A DNA stretch of 64,000 bases from Symsagittifera roscoffensis. Lineage: Eukaryota; Xenacoelomorpha; Acoela; Convolutidae. The DNA is taken from positions 62,163,850-62,227,849 of the forward strand of contig NC_087063.1 in the NCBI RefSeq assembly GCF_963678635.1, given 5' to 3'. Made by a program: the position numbers and the translations under genes. The notes under the pieces are model-generated. The model did not search any database. It saw only the letters and a program-made list of their open reading frames with translations, and was not told where the DNA came from. Positions 12,241 through 25,143 of this stretch are shown here, piece by piece (positions within the stretch are counted from its first letter, which is position 1; each line of letters begins with the position of its first letter).

Positions 12241-13340
12241 ATTTGTTATTGTATAAACTTAAAAATTGTATTTTGAGGCTCACTTCTAGCCTTAGCTCCA
12301 TGGGGAGGAGAGTGCAAAGGTAATTTTTCTGTTCGAAACGTTCCAAAAAGAGCCAAGCCAAACCGCATTTTTGGCTGATTTCCAAAAACTACCTGTGGTA
12401 CAGAAGTAACTGAGTTGTATCGTATTAAACAAAAGTCCACGCAACTTTTTCTTCCAGACCCCTAATCTTTCTCGCCCCAGTTTGCGAAAACCTTGACGCC
12501 TAAATAGCTAAATGAGTCACTCGGCTAGAGGCACATAAATACTCTTCTTTCAGCTTTCAGTGGATCTTTGTTCAAGGAATGATCGCCATATAAAACATGT
12601 TTTCTTGGCATTTTGAGAGAAAATTTCTGACTTTAAATCTAAAAAAGGAAGGTGTCAAAAAAAGACGTGGGCTTAAGAAACGCTCATCCTCTGATCAAAT
12701 CAAAGTTATGAAAATAATGAGACTCAAAATTAACATTTGCCGGGGGTTATACCGAGTAACTTCAAAACAAACATGTCAAACCCAATGTTATCTTTCAATG
12801 CTAAAATGAATCATCAAGATTTTCTTTCCAATTTATACAAGAAGAGCTTGAATAGCTAACGGCATTTTGAGTGGTTTAACTATTGATAGTTTGAAATTTC
12901 AGATCCTTTTGTTCTTTTTTTTTGGGTTCATCTATGGCATGTTCTGTCTTGATTTCAGAGTAACTATTTCAATTCATTTATTGCTCTGTTTTAATGTTAA
13001 TTTTTGGAATAACTACAAATTGCTCGGCAAAAAAAGCCAATAGCAATTTATCGATCACTTATGTTAGTTCCATCATCATTATCATTGAATTATTTCCAAG
13101 TCCTTTTTTTTCATTAGCCTGTGAAACTTCCAAAAAGTCTTGAAATTTTTCTGAAGTTTTCCTTAGTTTAGTGTTAATTGAGGTTGCCAATACAAATTTT
13201 CATTTTTATTTCCTTGAATTATCCCTCTGTAATTTCTTTCATTTCAGAAAGCTTAAAATATTGCATTCGGATTGGCTGAAAAATATACCTTTTGCTCCAA
13301 CTGTCAGCCAATTTCAATTTTCCCATTTATACTTCGGAGC
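12241..13340. other. Upstream flank of the peptide gene, no gene seen
   Basis: No convincing coding frame. This stretch would contain distal regulatory DNA of the gene starting at 13477, but I recognise no specific factor sites. Confidence 0.4.
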
Positions 13341-13348
13341 TATAAAAG
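13341..13348 (+). promoter_or_regulatory. TATA box of the peptide-precursor gene
   Basis: TATAAAAG lies 136 bases upstream of the ATG at 13477. Transcription would start near 13370, giving a 5' leader of about 105 bases. The sequence CTCATT at 13362-13367 resembles a weak initiator, slightly closer than usual. The presence of this element supports 13477-13671 as the true first coding exon. Confidence 0.45.
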
Positions 13349-13476
13349 TAAAATGATTTTCCTCATTATTTAAACGGAATCGTACGACTTATGATAACAA
13401 TAATTAGTTGCAACCAACCGCTGTGATTACTTTCTTTTTTTAAGATCCACCCTCAATTTTTGTAAAACTAACAAAA

Positions 13477-13671
13477 ATGACATCTTATATTCTAAGCACT
13501 CTTCTTTTTTGTCTGATACTGAATGGCATTTTCGCCTCATACTCGCAACAACAATCGTGGAACAGAGTCAACGAATTCCAAGAAAACGTAAGTGGTGATA
13601 GTGAGTTATTGAACAAGCTGCCAGTCAAGAATTCCCCTTCCAATCCCCAACCCATATATAGTTTCCAACAG
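13477..13671 (+). CDS. Exon 1 of a secreted, neuropeptide-like precursor
   Basis: Sixty-five codons start at an ATG in good arthropod context (CAAAAATG). Residues 1-20 form a clear signal peptide: a short polar N-terminus, hydrophobic core LSTLLFCLILNG and a small-residue end at IFA, cleaved before SYSQQQ. The rest is a polar, Gln/Asn/Ser-rich propeptide with one VK but no dibasic site. The exon ends at a CAG codon followed by GTGAGC, a strong donor in phase 0. The only cysteine is in the signal peptide. The frame runs just five codons past the donor before a stop, as expected of intronic read-through. The matching phase-0 acceptor is proposed at 53085/53086. I do not recognise the peptide family. 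Confidence 0.65.
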
Positions 13672-16600
13672 GTGAGCTATTATAACTAAATTATAACCAA
13701 AACAGCGTGCGTAATTACGGATAGAAATTACCATCTAGCCTAACGGTTTCAGAAAGTATCAAGCGCTATTGTCGTGCGCATGAACTCTTGGACAGAGGGC
13801 GAGGGGGGGCTTCAACGTTTTGTGGATCTTTTTTAGATTAGAAAAATTTGCCAAGAAAAAAGCATATGAGTTATGGAAAAATTTGGCCAGTCCCGTTCCA
13901 CGGCGCAGTAAACACACACCTGCCAGTCATTAAACACATAACTTTAAGAAAATGTGAAGCCCCTAAAACAGCCGAGAAATCGCTGTTAAAAGGGACGATT
14001 AAAACCATCTCTAATTTCATTCGAAAAATCTGTTGATATTTTTAAAAAAGTTTGGCTACTTTCCGGCGTTTTTGAGAAAGCTACTTCCGTATGGTTTTTT
14101 GAGCAAAATTTGGTGTTTTCTGTCAATTTGACAACTTTTGGTTGATTGTTGGAGTAAGGCGTAGATTTAGGGGAAGCAATTTACACTTCCCTCTGGAATC
14201 AAAAACCTCACCATCCAAAATGCTGCTTGTTTCTATTTTAGAACTAAGTTCGTTTTATGCTACGTTTGTAGCGAGTATTGTAAACATTTTTTCCTACTAG
14301 TGTTTTTCAAGCGCTTAATTTTGAAATTTATCTATTGAGCAACCAATTTTAAGTGAATTATTTCGTCTTGATTGTTGAAATTTCTTTTCTGTCCGAATTA
14401 GTAGTTTTGCTTAAATTTTTGAAAAACGAAATTTGAAGGAGTTCGAAATATAGCAATGCAATTGTCAAAATAAGGATCCATTTCAGGAAAGTACTCAAAT
14501 TTTCATCAAGTGGCGTAAAACTAGAAACAAAAGAGTATGCTTTAGCGATTGGTAGAAGCCGTTTTTGCAATACCTCGTTGCAAAGATTATCTTATGCGGT
14601 GCTAGTTTGGTTGAGATTGTGGCTTTCGTCAAAAAAAAATATGATTGATGGACAAAACAAACACTGCCGGCCGAAGTCCGGATCGGGCAGCTGTGGACCA
14701 GTTTGTGCAATAAAGTATCTTCGCTTGTTACGAATTCCGAAAAAAGCGAATGAATAATAATTGAACGCTTTAACTTTATATATATATATATATTTTCCTG
14801 AGTAAACTAATCAGAGACTCTTGTATATTTTTTTTGTTGTCTACTAAGGATAGCGAAAGTTTTCTTTTGAGAAAAAAGTATGAAACATTTGTCTACTTCT
14901 AACTTTTTAGCGCTCTCGTAATTTTTTCAAATCCTTGCCATCATAAAATAAAACTCGGTAGATTGTCCAAAAAATTTGAAATTAAAAAGGTTTAGGAGTA
15001 ATTTCTTAAAAACTGGGCTTTTGAGTTCATTCTTGTTCTGACAAAGTGTTTGGATCAAAAAACTGTTTTTTTCATGTAACATTGAACGTACGTGTTCCAA
15101 TCATTTGAAAAATTCGGAGCAACTTTATATTTGGGTGTGCTTTAGTTTTTTCGTCTTTTTTTCTCTGTTGTGTTCCACGCAAAATCAGCTACCACTAATA
15201 AGCATCGAAGAAAGATGATTATATATCATACAAAATCTCTTTGATTCTTGATTCGAACGACATTTCAAAAAAATTGCACTGTTAAGAAAAACTGGTTTGA
15301 AATTTTTTGTTTTCGTCTTAATTCGAGCGAATAAAGCGAGCGAGCAGGCATACAATAGCCTAATTTTATGGCCTAAGAGCTTACAATAACTCAATTTAAA
15401 ACGTGAAAATTTATTTTTACTTAAATAACGTTCATTTTTTGGAATCAAAAACTTCGAAAATTTTTAAATTTGTTTTGTTTTTTTTTGTTTCTCTGATCAT
15501 TTTTCTACAAAAAACTAATTTTCAATTAGTTTCTTTTTCCATGACTGCCGAACATGCCTAAACTCTAGTTTTTTGTACAGCTCCTTTTATTACACCTCGG
15601 CAAAAAAAAACGAAACTCATTTGGAAAAGCTTTCGTGTGGTATTTTCTCAAGATGATGATCAAAATATTCTGTGCTATTTGCACAGTAACTGGCTATTCT
15701 TGTTAAATTATGCAATGTCCAGTAAAAATCTTTGTAAAAAATCTGGGACTTCTTTGTCGGCTTCCTTGTCGGCTTAGTTTTGTGTCGTCTTAGTTACCGC
15801 AGCTTAGCTTACCGCAGTTACCGCAGCACCGAAAGTTAGGGCATTTTTACTCAAATTAAAAACATTGCAGTGTATTCCGGCTTCAGGCAAGTAATTGAGC
15901 TCCCGTTTTGACTATTTTTTCTTGGTTTCTATGGTTTTTTCTCATGCTGTTCATCAAAAACGTTTAAAAATTGTTTTCTTAATAAATTCAAAATTCAAGG
16001 AGAGTTCTGTTAATCTAGTGCAGTGGTAACATTCATGCTTGAGCGACAAATTCCTGAAGTTCGTTTTTAGTCGAGACCTGTTTTTTTTCGAAACTGAAAA
16101 TTTTCGAAGATTCTAGACTTTCATGTAAGTTAATTTTTGTCGGCTCAGGTCCTGCAGAAAGGTTTAATTTCATTTTTAAGCATTTTGAAAGCTCTTTGTA
16201 AAATTTCAAATGGTGCAGGTAATTCTATTTCAGGAATTTTTGTCCTTTTTGTAGTTTTTATAATTTTTTTGACAAAAAAATAGCGATATTTTTGAAGGTT
16301 TTGTTTTCACTTTTGATTTGTCTTATCATTTGATGGTATTCATAGTCGTACATTTTTGTATCGCATGTGATGCGAAGCTCAGCTTCGCCTCTGTGCATAT
16401 AAAATTTTATTTTTGAAGAGCGTCTATTTCCAATTCAATATCTAAAATGATGTATTTTGCCTCTGCTTACACTAAGTTCAATAAATTAGAATGTCTGGAA
16501 ACTTTTTCAAAGTAGGAAAGTTCGCGTCAAACTGCTTTGCATTAATAGAAAACAGGTCTTTTGCACGCGTAAATTATCTCCAAGTGGCCAAAAAGGCTGT

Positions 16601-17735
16601 CTTCAAACTCCATAACTTCGCAATAGTTAATCCCACTCAATATGTTGTTTTGAAGATGATGAGCTCACGGCAGGGCGGATTAAGGGGGAAGGGGTTGTAA
16701 AAAACTTCTTTTACAAACGGTAATTGAAGGTCAAAATTGGCCTGATTAAAAAACCAAACATGCATATACCGTTATTTTTTCCGAATAACGATAGTTTGAT
16801 TGTGCACAAAACATACTAATTATTCGCGGATTTTGATTATCGTGACGGAATATTTGCGCGGAAGTTGTTTTTCCCCAAAACAAGCTTTGGCTTTTCACTT
16901 TTGACGGAGATTTTAATACAGGCAGAGAACAATATATTTTACTTGTGGCCAAAATCATGGAGCTTTGAACCACTCTTTTAACCAATTCTGTATTTTGAAC
17001 GGTAGAGTAAGCGGCATTTAATCCGGCTGAGAGTTCCATGGCGTTTGAGGTAGTGCTCGGTTTTAACCAAGTTATTAAAAATTTTCCTTGTTTTCTGAAA
17101 ATAACATCAAGATTTTTTGAGATTTTTTCAGCAAAAAGCGATCAGGTACTTCAAGGTTTCGACCTGATACGAGCACACTTTTTGATTTTACTCTAAATGA
17201 TCAGTCTTTTCGACGCCTTCTATGAACCCTACAGAACTATTTTTATGGCATTATCATCCTCGTGCAGTTTTTCAAAAACTACTTCATAAGGCCCACTGAA
17301 ATGAGGGTAGTGCACCTCGGAAAATCCTTCGGGAAATCATGAACTTTAAAATTGGACAACCAGACAAAAAGTAACGTTTGTTTTCTTTAGTAAGTCTATT
17401 TTTTAATTAGAAAAAAGTCTTGTTCTTTCTTCGAAAAACAAGCTTGTTCTTTCAATTCTATGAATAATAATAGAATTGTTGAAAAAACACTAAAACTGAA
17501 AACTTGGTTCAGTTTTCATTGTGGTTTTGATTTGATTGAAATACCTGTAAACTGCATGCAGATGATACTCAAGCTGTAGGTCATAGTTTTTTTTTCAATC
17601 GGAGTTTTGGATCATCAAAAGTAATGTCAAGTTAAAAAGTAAATCATGTTCCGAAGAGGCAATAAGAAAATAAAAAATATGCGGTTTCAAAACGGTTCGT
17701 TAATTTCTAATAATCTATTTCTGATCAAAAAGTAA
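13672..17735. other. Low-repeat first part of the intron
   Basis: No convincing gene or array. A GATGCGAAGCTCAGCTTCGC block at 16369-16388, followed by CTCTGTGCATAT, resembles the F-element right end. Frames at 14358-14710, 15185-15448 and 16746-17039 lack domains. A TA dinucleotide run sits at about 14777-14792. Confidence 0.4.
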
Positions 17736-18262
17736 CAAGACTGCTCGTATCAGGGTGAAACCCTGAAAGTTCCGACTGCCTTTTAAGGTTTATGGGGCAG
17801 TAATAACATTAAAAAGTTAAATGTAATAAAACAAAATGAATGAAACTTTTTTTTTGAAATTTCAAGTTTTTTTTTTTATAAAACCATCCCCCCACACGCC
17901 AAATAAAGTACAAAAGGATAGACTTCGCTCCTTGTTACAAATTAATTATGGCAAATAAGCTTCTTTGAACCAATTTGGAACAATTTCTAAGACGGATTAA
18001 CTCTGCGCTTGCGCGTTAATTGTCCCAAATTGGCCAAAATGTCAATCTTTGAAACCCCATAACTTTAAGAAAATGATCACAAGTGAAATATCTTTTCAAA
18101 ATTAAGCTCAGAACGACAATACCTTTCGAATGATATAAAAAACTCCGTCAAAAACTGCTAGTTAAAATGTCGAAATTTGTCTGTAGAAAAAAAACCCACT
18201 CCGAGCACAAATATTCCGTTGTTTTTCTATCGAAAGTCGGAGCAAAAAACTCCGTAAAAATA
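17736..18262 (+). repeat. Repeat A, plus orientation
   Basis: The unit starts ACAAGACTGCTCGTATCAGG and ends near GAAAGTCGGAGCAA. Three features define A. There is a 5' hairpin of the form TCAGGGC-GAA-GCCCTGA, a central GC-rich hairpin GCGCGA-NNNNNN-TCGCGC beside ACGCGTTAA, and a 3' hairpin CTTTCG-TAT-CGAAAG. A GTTCCGACT word after the 5' hairpin is complementary to AGTCGGAAC at the 3' end. This copy has a slightly decayed 3' end and lacks part of the central hairpin. Confidence 0.8.
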
Positions 18263-18373
18263 CTTAAAAGATAGTGACTAAAAACATCTGTGCTTACCAA
18301 GGGGGCGTATCGATACACATATGTGCCACATATGTGTTAATTATTTAAATGGGTGTGATTTCAGAGGAAAATC

Positions 18374-18938
18374 AAACAAGACTGCTCGTATCAGGGGAAA
18401 GCCCTGAATGTTCCAACTGCCTTTTAAGTTCTATGGAGCAGTAATAACGTGAAAATTTTAAATCTGAAAAAAAAAACTAAATTTTTTTTAAATTGCGATT
18501 TTTTATGAAAACATATTAAGTACAAAGTGAAAACATATTAAGTACTCAATATAACACGCCATATTAAGTACAGAGTGACAAGTTTCACTCCTATTAACAA
18601 GTCACTTATGGCATACAAGCTTCCGCGACCAATTTGGAAAGATTTCTAAGAAGGATTAATTCTCCGCTTACGCGTTAATAGCGCGAAATACATCGCGCGC
18701 TAATTGTCCCAAATCGGCCAAAATGGCAATCTTTAAACCCCCATAACTTTACGAAAAATGATCACAGGTGAAATATCTTTTCAAATTTGAGCTTATGAAA
18801 CCAATATCTTTCGAATGATATAAAAAATTCCGTCGAAAATGGCTAGTTAAAAAGTCGAAACTTGTCTGAAGAAAAAAAACCCACCCCGAGCACAAATATT
18901 CCGTTACTTTCGTATCGAAAGTCGAAACAAAAACAGAA
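18374..18938 (+). repeat. Repeat A, plus orientation, full length
   Basis: A complete A unit with 5' hairpin, central GCGCGA/TCGCGC hairpin and 3' CTTTCG/CGAAAG hairpin. It contains a small local duplication of an AAAACATATTAAGTAC block near 18508-18545. It runs directly into repeat B. Confidence 0.8.
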
Positions 18939-21900
18939 TTTATTTTGTTCCGTCTTAGAACGGATAAGTGGCTGTTTATTCTAACGCCTATCATAAGGTG
19001 CGGCTTAGTAAGTGGTTTACCAAAAACAGAAAAAAATAACTACTATATTTATGGTACCTGCAAAAAAACGAACAAATTCTGCGCTCACTTGCACAAAATA
19101 GATTTACTTTGTTTCGATGTTTCAAATACGCCACATGAATCACAGTGAGTTTTTTTCATGTAAGAAAATATCAATTGAAAGGAGTTCATTCAAGAAAACT
19201 GGCTGTTGTTTTTCGTTTTTCTTGTTTATCCCTCAGTGTTTTTTTCAACGTCAAAGGAATTGTTAATCTATTTTAGAAAAATGCAATTATTCTTCAGAAG
19301 TTTTTTTCAATTGTTTTAAAAATGGGTGCTTTTTTTTCATCTCAACTTTTAATGATGTGACTTTCTGCCGTTCGAAAGCGGTAGTTGCCCTTTTTCATTG
19401 TTCTCCAACTGGTTTAACACAAAGGGAAAACAAAGATTTGAAGTTAAATATTGTCGTGCGAAACTATACTTTTTTGAAACTTGAACTAATTTTGTTCATG
19501 CTAAAACTTCTTGAATCTGGAAAACTGTTTTCAAAATGTCGTAGCTTCATCGAAAGAGGCTTGTAAGTTATTGCTTAAAGGAAAAGCTCATTACAAAAAA
19601 TTGATTCTGGGTGGCTCGTGGATCAGTATGTAGTTAGTAAGAGATTAATTTTGTCTGTTTATAGCTCTGGCCGAAAAACATCCAAGTGGCCGAAAAACAT
19701 TTTTCAATTTGATTAATATATGGATCAAATGAAAAGGAGTGACTTGATTTGATTTAATAATTAGACAAGACTACTCGTATCAGGGCAAAGCCTTGAAGAA
19801 TCCGACTGCCTTTTAAGGTTTATGGAGCAGCAGTAATAACATTAAAAAGTTAAATGTATTATAACAAAATGAATGAATTTTTTATGTGAATTTTTTAATG
19901 AAAATCATCCCACCAGACGCCATATAAAGTACAAGAGGATAGATTTCGCTCCCTGTTACAAATTAATAATGGCAATTAAGCTTCTTTCAACCAATTTGGA
20001 AATCTTTAAACCCCCATAACTTTACGAAAAATGATCACAGGTGAAATATCTTTTCAAAATTAAACTCAGGACAATAATACTTTTTGAATGATAAAAAAAC
20101 CTGTCAAAAATAGCTAGTTAAAAAGTCGAAATTTGTCTGAAGAAAAAAACCCACCCCGAGCACATGTATTCCGTTATTTTCGTATCGAAAGTCGAAACAA
20201 AAACAGATTTTATTTTGTTCCGTTTTAGAACGGATAATTGGCTGTTTATTCTAACGCCTATTATAAGGTGCGGGTTAGTAAGTGTTTTACCAAAAACAGA
20301 AAAAAATAACTACTATATTTATGGTACTTGCACAAAGACGAACAAATTCTGCGCTCACTTGCACCAAAATAGATTTACTTTGTTTCGATGTTTCAAATAC
20401 GCCACATGAATCACAGTGAGTTTTATTCATGTAAGAAAATAACAATTGAAGGGAGTTTGTTAGAGAAAACTGGCTGTTGTTTTTCGTTTTTCTTATCTAT
20501 CCCTCAGTGTTTTTTTCAATGTTAAAGGAATTGTGAATCTATTTTAGAAAAATGCAATTATCCTTCAGAAGTTTTTTTCAATTGTTTTAAAAACGGGTGT
20601 TTTTTTCGTCTCAATTTTTAATGATGTGACTTTCTGCCGTTCGAAAGCGGTGGTTGCCCTTTTTCATTGTTCTCCAACTGGTTTACCACAAAGGGAAAAC
20701 AAAGATTTGAAGTTAAAATTTGTCGTGCGAAACTATACTTTTTTGAAACTTGAACTAATTTTGTTCATGCTAAAAGTTCTTGAATCTCGAAAACTGTTTT
20801 CAAAATGTCGTAGCTTCATCGAAAGAGGCTTGTAAGTTATTGCTTAAAGGAAAAGCTCAATACAAAAAAATGATTCTGGGTGGCTCGTGGATCAGTATAT
20901 AGTTAGTAATAGATTAATTTTGTCTATTTATAGCTGTGGCTGAAAAACATCCAAGTGGCCGAAAAACATTTTTCAATTTGATTAATATATGGATCGAATG
21001 AAAAGGAGTGACTTGATTTGATTCAATAATTAGACAAGGCTACTCGTATCAGGGCAAAGCCTTGAAGAATCCGACTGCCTTTTAAGGTTTATGGAGCAGC
21101 AGTAATAACATTAAAAAGTTAAATGTATTATAACAAAATGAATGAATTTTTTTATGTGAATTTTTTAATGAAAATCATCCCACCAGACGCCATATAAAGT
21201 ACAAGAGGATAGATTTTGCTCCCTGTTACAAATTAATAATGGCAATTAAGCTTCTTTCAACCAATTTGGAAATCTTTAAACCCCCATAACTTTACGAAAA
21301 ATGATCACAGGTGAAATATCTTTTCAAATTTGAGCTCATGACAACAATATCTTTCGAATGATATAAAAAAATTCCGACAAAAATGGCTAGTTAAAAAGTC
21401 GAAATTTGTCTGAAGAAAAAAAACCCACCCCGAGCACATGTATTCCGTTATTTTCGTATCGAAAGTCGAAACAAAAACTGAATTTATTTTGTTCCGTTTT
21501 AGAACGGATAATTGGCTGTTTATTCTAACGCCTATTATAAGGTGCGGGTTAGTAAGTGTTTTACCAAAAACAGAAAAAAAATAACTACTATATTTATGGT
21601 ACTTGCACAAAGACGAACAAATTCTGCGCTCACTTGCACCAAAATAGATTTACTTTGTTTCGATGTTTCAAATACGCCACATGAATCACAGTGAGTTTTA
21701 TTCATGTAAGAAAATAACAATTGAAGGGAGTTTGTTAGAGAAAACTGGCTGTTGTTTTTCGTTTTTCTTGTTTATCCCTCAGTGTTTTTTTCAATGTTAA
21801 AGGAATTGTGAATCTATTTTAGAAAAATGCAATTATCCTTCAGAAGTTTTTTTCAATTGTTTTAAAAATGGGTGTTTTTTTTTCATCTCAATTTTTAATG

Positions 21901-22309
21901 ATGTGACTTTCTGCCGTTCGAAAGCGGTGGTTGCCCTTTTTCATTGTTCTCCAACTGGTTTACCACAAAGGGAAAACAAAGATTTGAAGTTAAAATTTGT
22001 CGTGCGAAACTATACTTTTTTGAAACTTGAACTAATTTTGTTCATGCTAAAAGTTCTTGAATCTCGAAAACTGTTTTCAAAATGTCGTAGCTTCATCGAA
22101 AGAGGCTTGTAAGTTATTGCTTAAAGGAAAAGCTCATTACAAAAAATTGATTCTGGGTGGCTCGTGGATCAGTATATAGTTAGTAATAGATTAATTTTGT
22201 CTATTTATAGCTGTGGCTGAAAAACATCCAAGTGGCCGAAAAACATTTTTCAATTTGATTAATATATGGATCGAATGAAAAGGAGTGACTTGATTTGATT
22301 TAATAATTA
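18939..22309 (+). repeat. Tandem A-B higher-order repeat, period about 1.27 kb
   Basis: The block holds B (18939-19762), short A (19763-20205), B (20206-21032), short A (21033-21475) and B (21476-22309). The A copies start 1270 and 1277 bases apart. These A copies lack a central segment containing the GCGCGA hairpin. B is about 825 bases and starts AGAATTTATTTTGTTCCG. Each B holds the same 69-codon frame (19357, 20626, 21903), identical in protein between the last two. The two right-hand units are nearly identical, showing recent amplification, probably by unequal exchange. Confidence 0.85.
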
Positions 22310-22838
22310 GACAAGGCTACTCGTATCAGGGCGAAGCCTTGAAGGTTCCGAATACCTTTTACGGTTTATCGAGCAGCAGTAATAACATTAAAAAGTTAAA
22401 ATTATTATAACAAAATGAATGAATTTTTTTTATTTGAATTTTTTTATGAAAATCATCACACCACACGCCATATAAAGTACAAGAGGATAGATTTCGCTCC
22501 TTGTTACAAATTAATTATGGCAATTATGCTTCTTTCAGCCAATTTGGAACAAATTCAAAGACGGATTAACTCTCCGCTTACGCGTTAATAGCGCGAAATT
22601 AATCGCGCGTTAGTTGTCCCAAATTCGCCAAAATGCCAATCTTTGAAACCCCATTACTTTACGAAAAATAATCACAAGTGGAATATCTTTTCAAATTTAA
22701 GCTCAGGACAACAATAGTTTTTGAATGATATAAAAATTTCCGTCAAAAATGGCCAGTTTAAAAACCGAAATTTGTCTGAAGAAACCCCGCCCCCCCTCCG
22801 AGCACAAATGTTCCGTTACTTTCGTTACGATAGTCGGA
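22310..22838 (+). repeat. Repeat A, plus orientation, full length
   Basis: Starts ACAAGGCTACTCGTATCAGG and retains the central GCGCGAAATTAATCGCGC hairpin missing from the two preceding A copies. It ends at GATAGTCGGAACAA, where one base change weakens the 3' hairpin. It closes the first A-B block. Confidence 0.75.
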
Positions 22839-23164
22839 ACAATTAGCCTAAATTATCAATTACTTTCGAAAATCATTATATCATTTGATTAAAAGGGGAG
22901 TTAAGGTTTATCTTTCGCCTATTTAACAATTGAGCTTCGTGCACACTGTTCAAAATAGCAAATTTGAGAAATCGAAAGGTAAAATAGCGAATCTTCAAAC
23001 CATATTTTTTTGCTTTGACATGCTAATCGACGCACATGCCAATATGCCAGTCCCCGTTTACCAATCAGATCAATTTACAGTGAAGAAAAATTGAATCTAA
23101 GCGTTAAAATCACATTTCTTGATGGAAGTTGAATTTTTTGTGCATGAAAAATTAAGAGACATCA
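22839..23164. other. Unique spacer, no gene seen
   Basis: AT-rich sequence between the A array and a MITE, with no coding frame or recognisable repeat. Confidence 0.4.
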
Positions 23165-23172
23165 TACTGATC

Positions 23173-23818
23173 AGGGGCAGATCTAGGATTTTCTCCTCAA
23201 GGGGGAGGCGGATTTTCAAAAAATGTTCGGAAATTTTGTCGAGATTTTTTTTAGGTCGACCCAATTGATTTTTTGAGCTCTCCCAGAGCAGTGAAAAACT
23301 GTATTCTTGTCCAATTTTTTCTGCGCGTCAGGCAAAATTTTGAAAAAACAGGTAAAAAAAGGGGCTCTTTTTCCTTTTCCCCCCACCTCACACGAGCTTC
23401 AATATATTAGTGTAACGAGTGGTTTTACGAGGTTGAGTATGCCGACCAAATATGTTTGTCGCGGCCTTATTAGTCTGTATGTGAAGTTTCATAACAATCG
23501 GACAATGTCGTCAACAAATTTACATGTAAAAAGTTGCAGGTGGGGGGGGGGGGGGAAGGAAAAAGAGCCAAAAAAGCGTTTTTAGGCATTTTTTGGAAAA
23601 TTTTGACCAAAAAATTGCGTTTTTTTGGCGCTCGCTCCCCCCTCAAATTTAGTATATATTGGCTCCTTTAGAAAAATTTTAACCAAAATTTGTCACCAAA
23701 AATTGATATCTCAAAATAGTACAAAGGAGGGACCCTTTGAATCGGCAGGGGGTCGAATCCCTGAGGGGGGGGGGGGGGGCGTCCACCCCCTCCGCCCCCT
23801 ACACTAAATCCGCACCTG
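23173..23818 (+). mobile_element. hAT-type MITE, copy 2, with target duplication
   Basis: The left end CAGGGGCAGATCTAGG pairs with the right end, which reads CAGGTGCGGATTTAGTG when inverted. It is flanked by ATACTGAT (23165-23172) and AAACTGAT (23819-23826), an 8-base target duplication with one mismatch. Eight-base duplications and CAGGGGC ends are hallmarks of the hAT superfamily. At about 646 bases it carries no transposase. Long G and C runs occur near 23538-23552 and 23764-23779. The frames at 23307 and 23625 are internal to the element and not genes. Confidence 0.75.
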
Positions 23819-23872
23819 AAACTGATGTTGTATTCGTTATCCGTTTGCGAATAACGAATACAACATCAGTTT
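23819..23872. repeat. Perfect 22-bp-stem hairpin abutting the MITE
   Basis: The left arm begins AAACTGATGTTGTATTCGTT and is repeated inverted after a 10-base loop, with all 22 pairs matching. Its first eight bases are the right-hand target duplication of the adjacent MITE, so the hAT element inserted at the foot of a pre-existing hairpin or foldback element. Confidence 0.75.
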
Positions 23873-24324
23873 AGTCATTTTGTTTGCTTTCCGACTACCA
23901 ACCCAAATAGAATGAGACTTAAATGGGCTTAATTTTAAGCTGTAAAAGTCAAGTAAGTGCATCAAAGCAGGTCTTTCTAAGCAATAAGTTAGTAAAGAAT
24001 CAAATATGGGGATCTCTTTAATTACCCCCCTCCTCCCTTTTGAAAGCGGAGGTTTGTTACTAGGTATAAAATTTACATATGCTTAACCATTGAATTATTT
24101 CATTATTGGTTACTATGTACCCTGGTGGGGGGGGGGGGGGGGTGGGATTTCATGCTATTCACATCCAAAATTAGCGAAAGTGAAAACTAAGCCTTCATTC
24201 AAAGCGTTAAATTAGCAGCAATCAACTTGTTTATTTTCTGTTTTAACAACAAATGACTATTTGATCTATTATTGAAGCCGTTTCCAGAGTGCAATGTCAA
24301 TCAATTCCTTAATTAGAAAAAAAA
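23873..24324. other. Unique spacer with poly-G run
   Basis: No gene. A GTGG-(G)n run of about 17 G lies at 24126-24142. Such homopolymers recur near hAT-type MITE ends in this window, but no MITE ends are visible here. Confidence 0.35.
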
Positions 24325-25143
24325 AGAATTTATTTTGTCCCGTTTTAGAACGGATAAACGGCTGTTTATTCTAACGCCTATTATAAGGTGCGGGTTAGTA
24401 AGTGCTTTACCAAAAACAGAAAAAAATTAACTACTATATTTATGGTATGTGCACAAAGACGAACAAATTCTGCGCTCACTTGCACAAAAATAGATTTACT
24501 TTGTTTCGATGTTTCAAATACGCCACATGAATCACAGTGAGTTTTTCATGTAAGAAAATAACAATTGAAGGGAGTTTATTCAAGAAAACTGGCTGTTGTT
24601 TTTCGTTTTTCTTGTTTATCCCTCAGTGTTTTTTTTCAACGTTAATGGAATTGTGAATCTATTTTAGAAAAATGCAATTATTCTTCAGAAGTTTTTTTTC
24701 AATTGTTTTAAAAATGGGTGTTTTTTTTTCATCTCAACTTTTAATGATGTGACTTTCTGCCGTTCGAAAGCGTTAGTTGCCCTTTTTCATTGTTCTCCAA
24801 CTGGTTTAACACAAAGGGAAAACAAAGATTTGAAGTTAAATTTTGTCCTGCAAAATTATACTTTTTTGAAACTTGAACTAATTTTGTTCATGCTAAACGT
24901 TCTTGAATCTGGAAAACTGTTTTCAAAATGTCGTAGCTTCATCGAAAGAGGCTTGTAAATTATTGCTTAAAGGAAAAACTCATTACAAAAAATTGATTCT
25001 GGGTGGCTCGTGGATCAGTATATAGTTAGTAATAGATTAATTTTATCTGTTTATAGCTGTGGCCGAAAAACATCCAAGGTTTTTCAATTTGATTAATATA
25101 TGGATCGAATGAAAAGGAGTGAGTTGATTTGATTTAAAAATTA
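24325..25143 (+). repeat. Repeat B, detached copy
   Basis: The fourth B copy, separated from the tandem block by a MITE and unique DNA. It retains the 69-codon frame at 24749-24958 with a few substitutions, and then runs into A sequence at 25144. Its left boundary AGAATTTATTTTGTCCCG confirms where B begins. Confidence 0.8.

Noticed and set aside
12006-12323. 105-codon open frame
   Set aside because: It spans both arms of a foldback element and has no domain or codon signal.
23307-23807. Open frames inside the MITE
   Set aside because: Non-autonomous element sequence with poly-G and poly-C runs; other MITE copies do not keep the frames.
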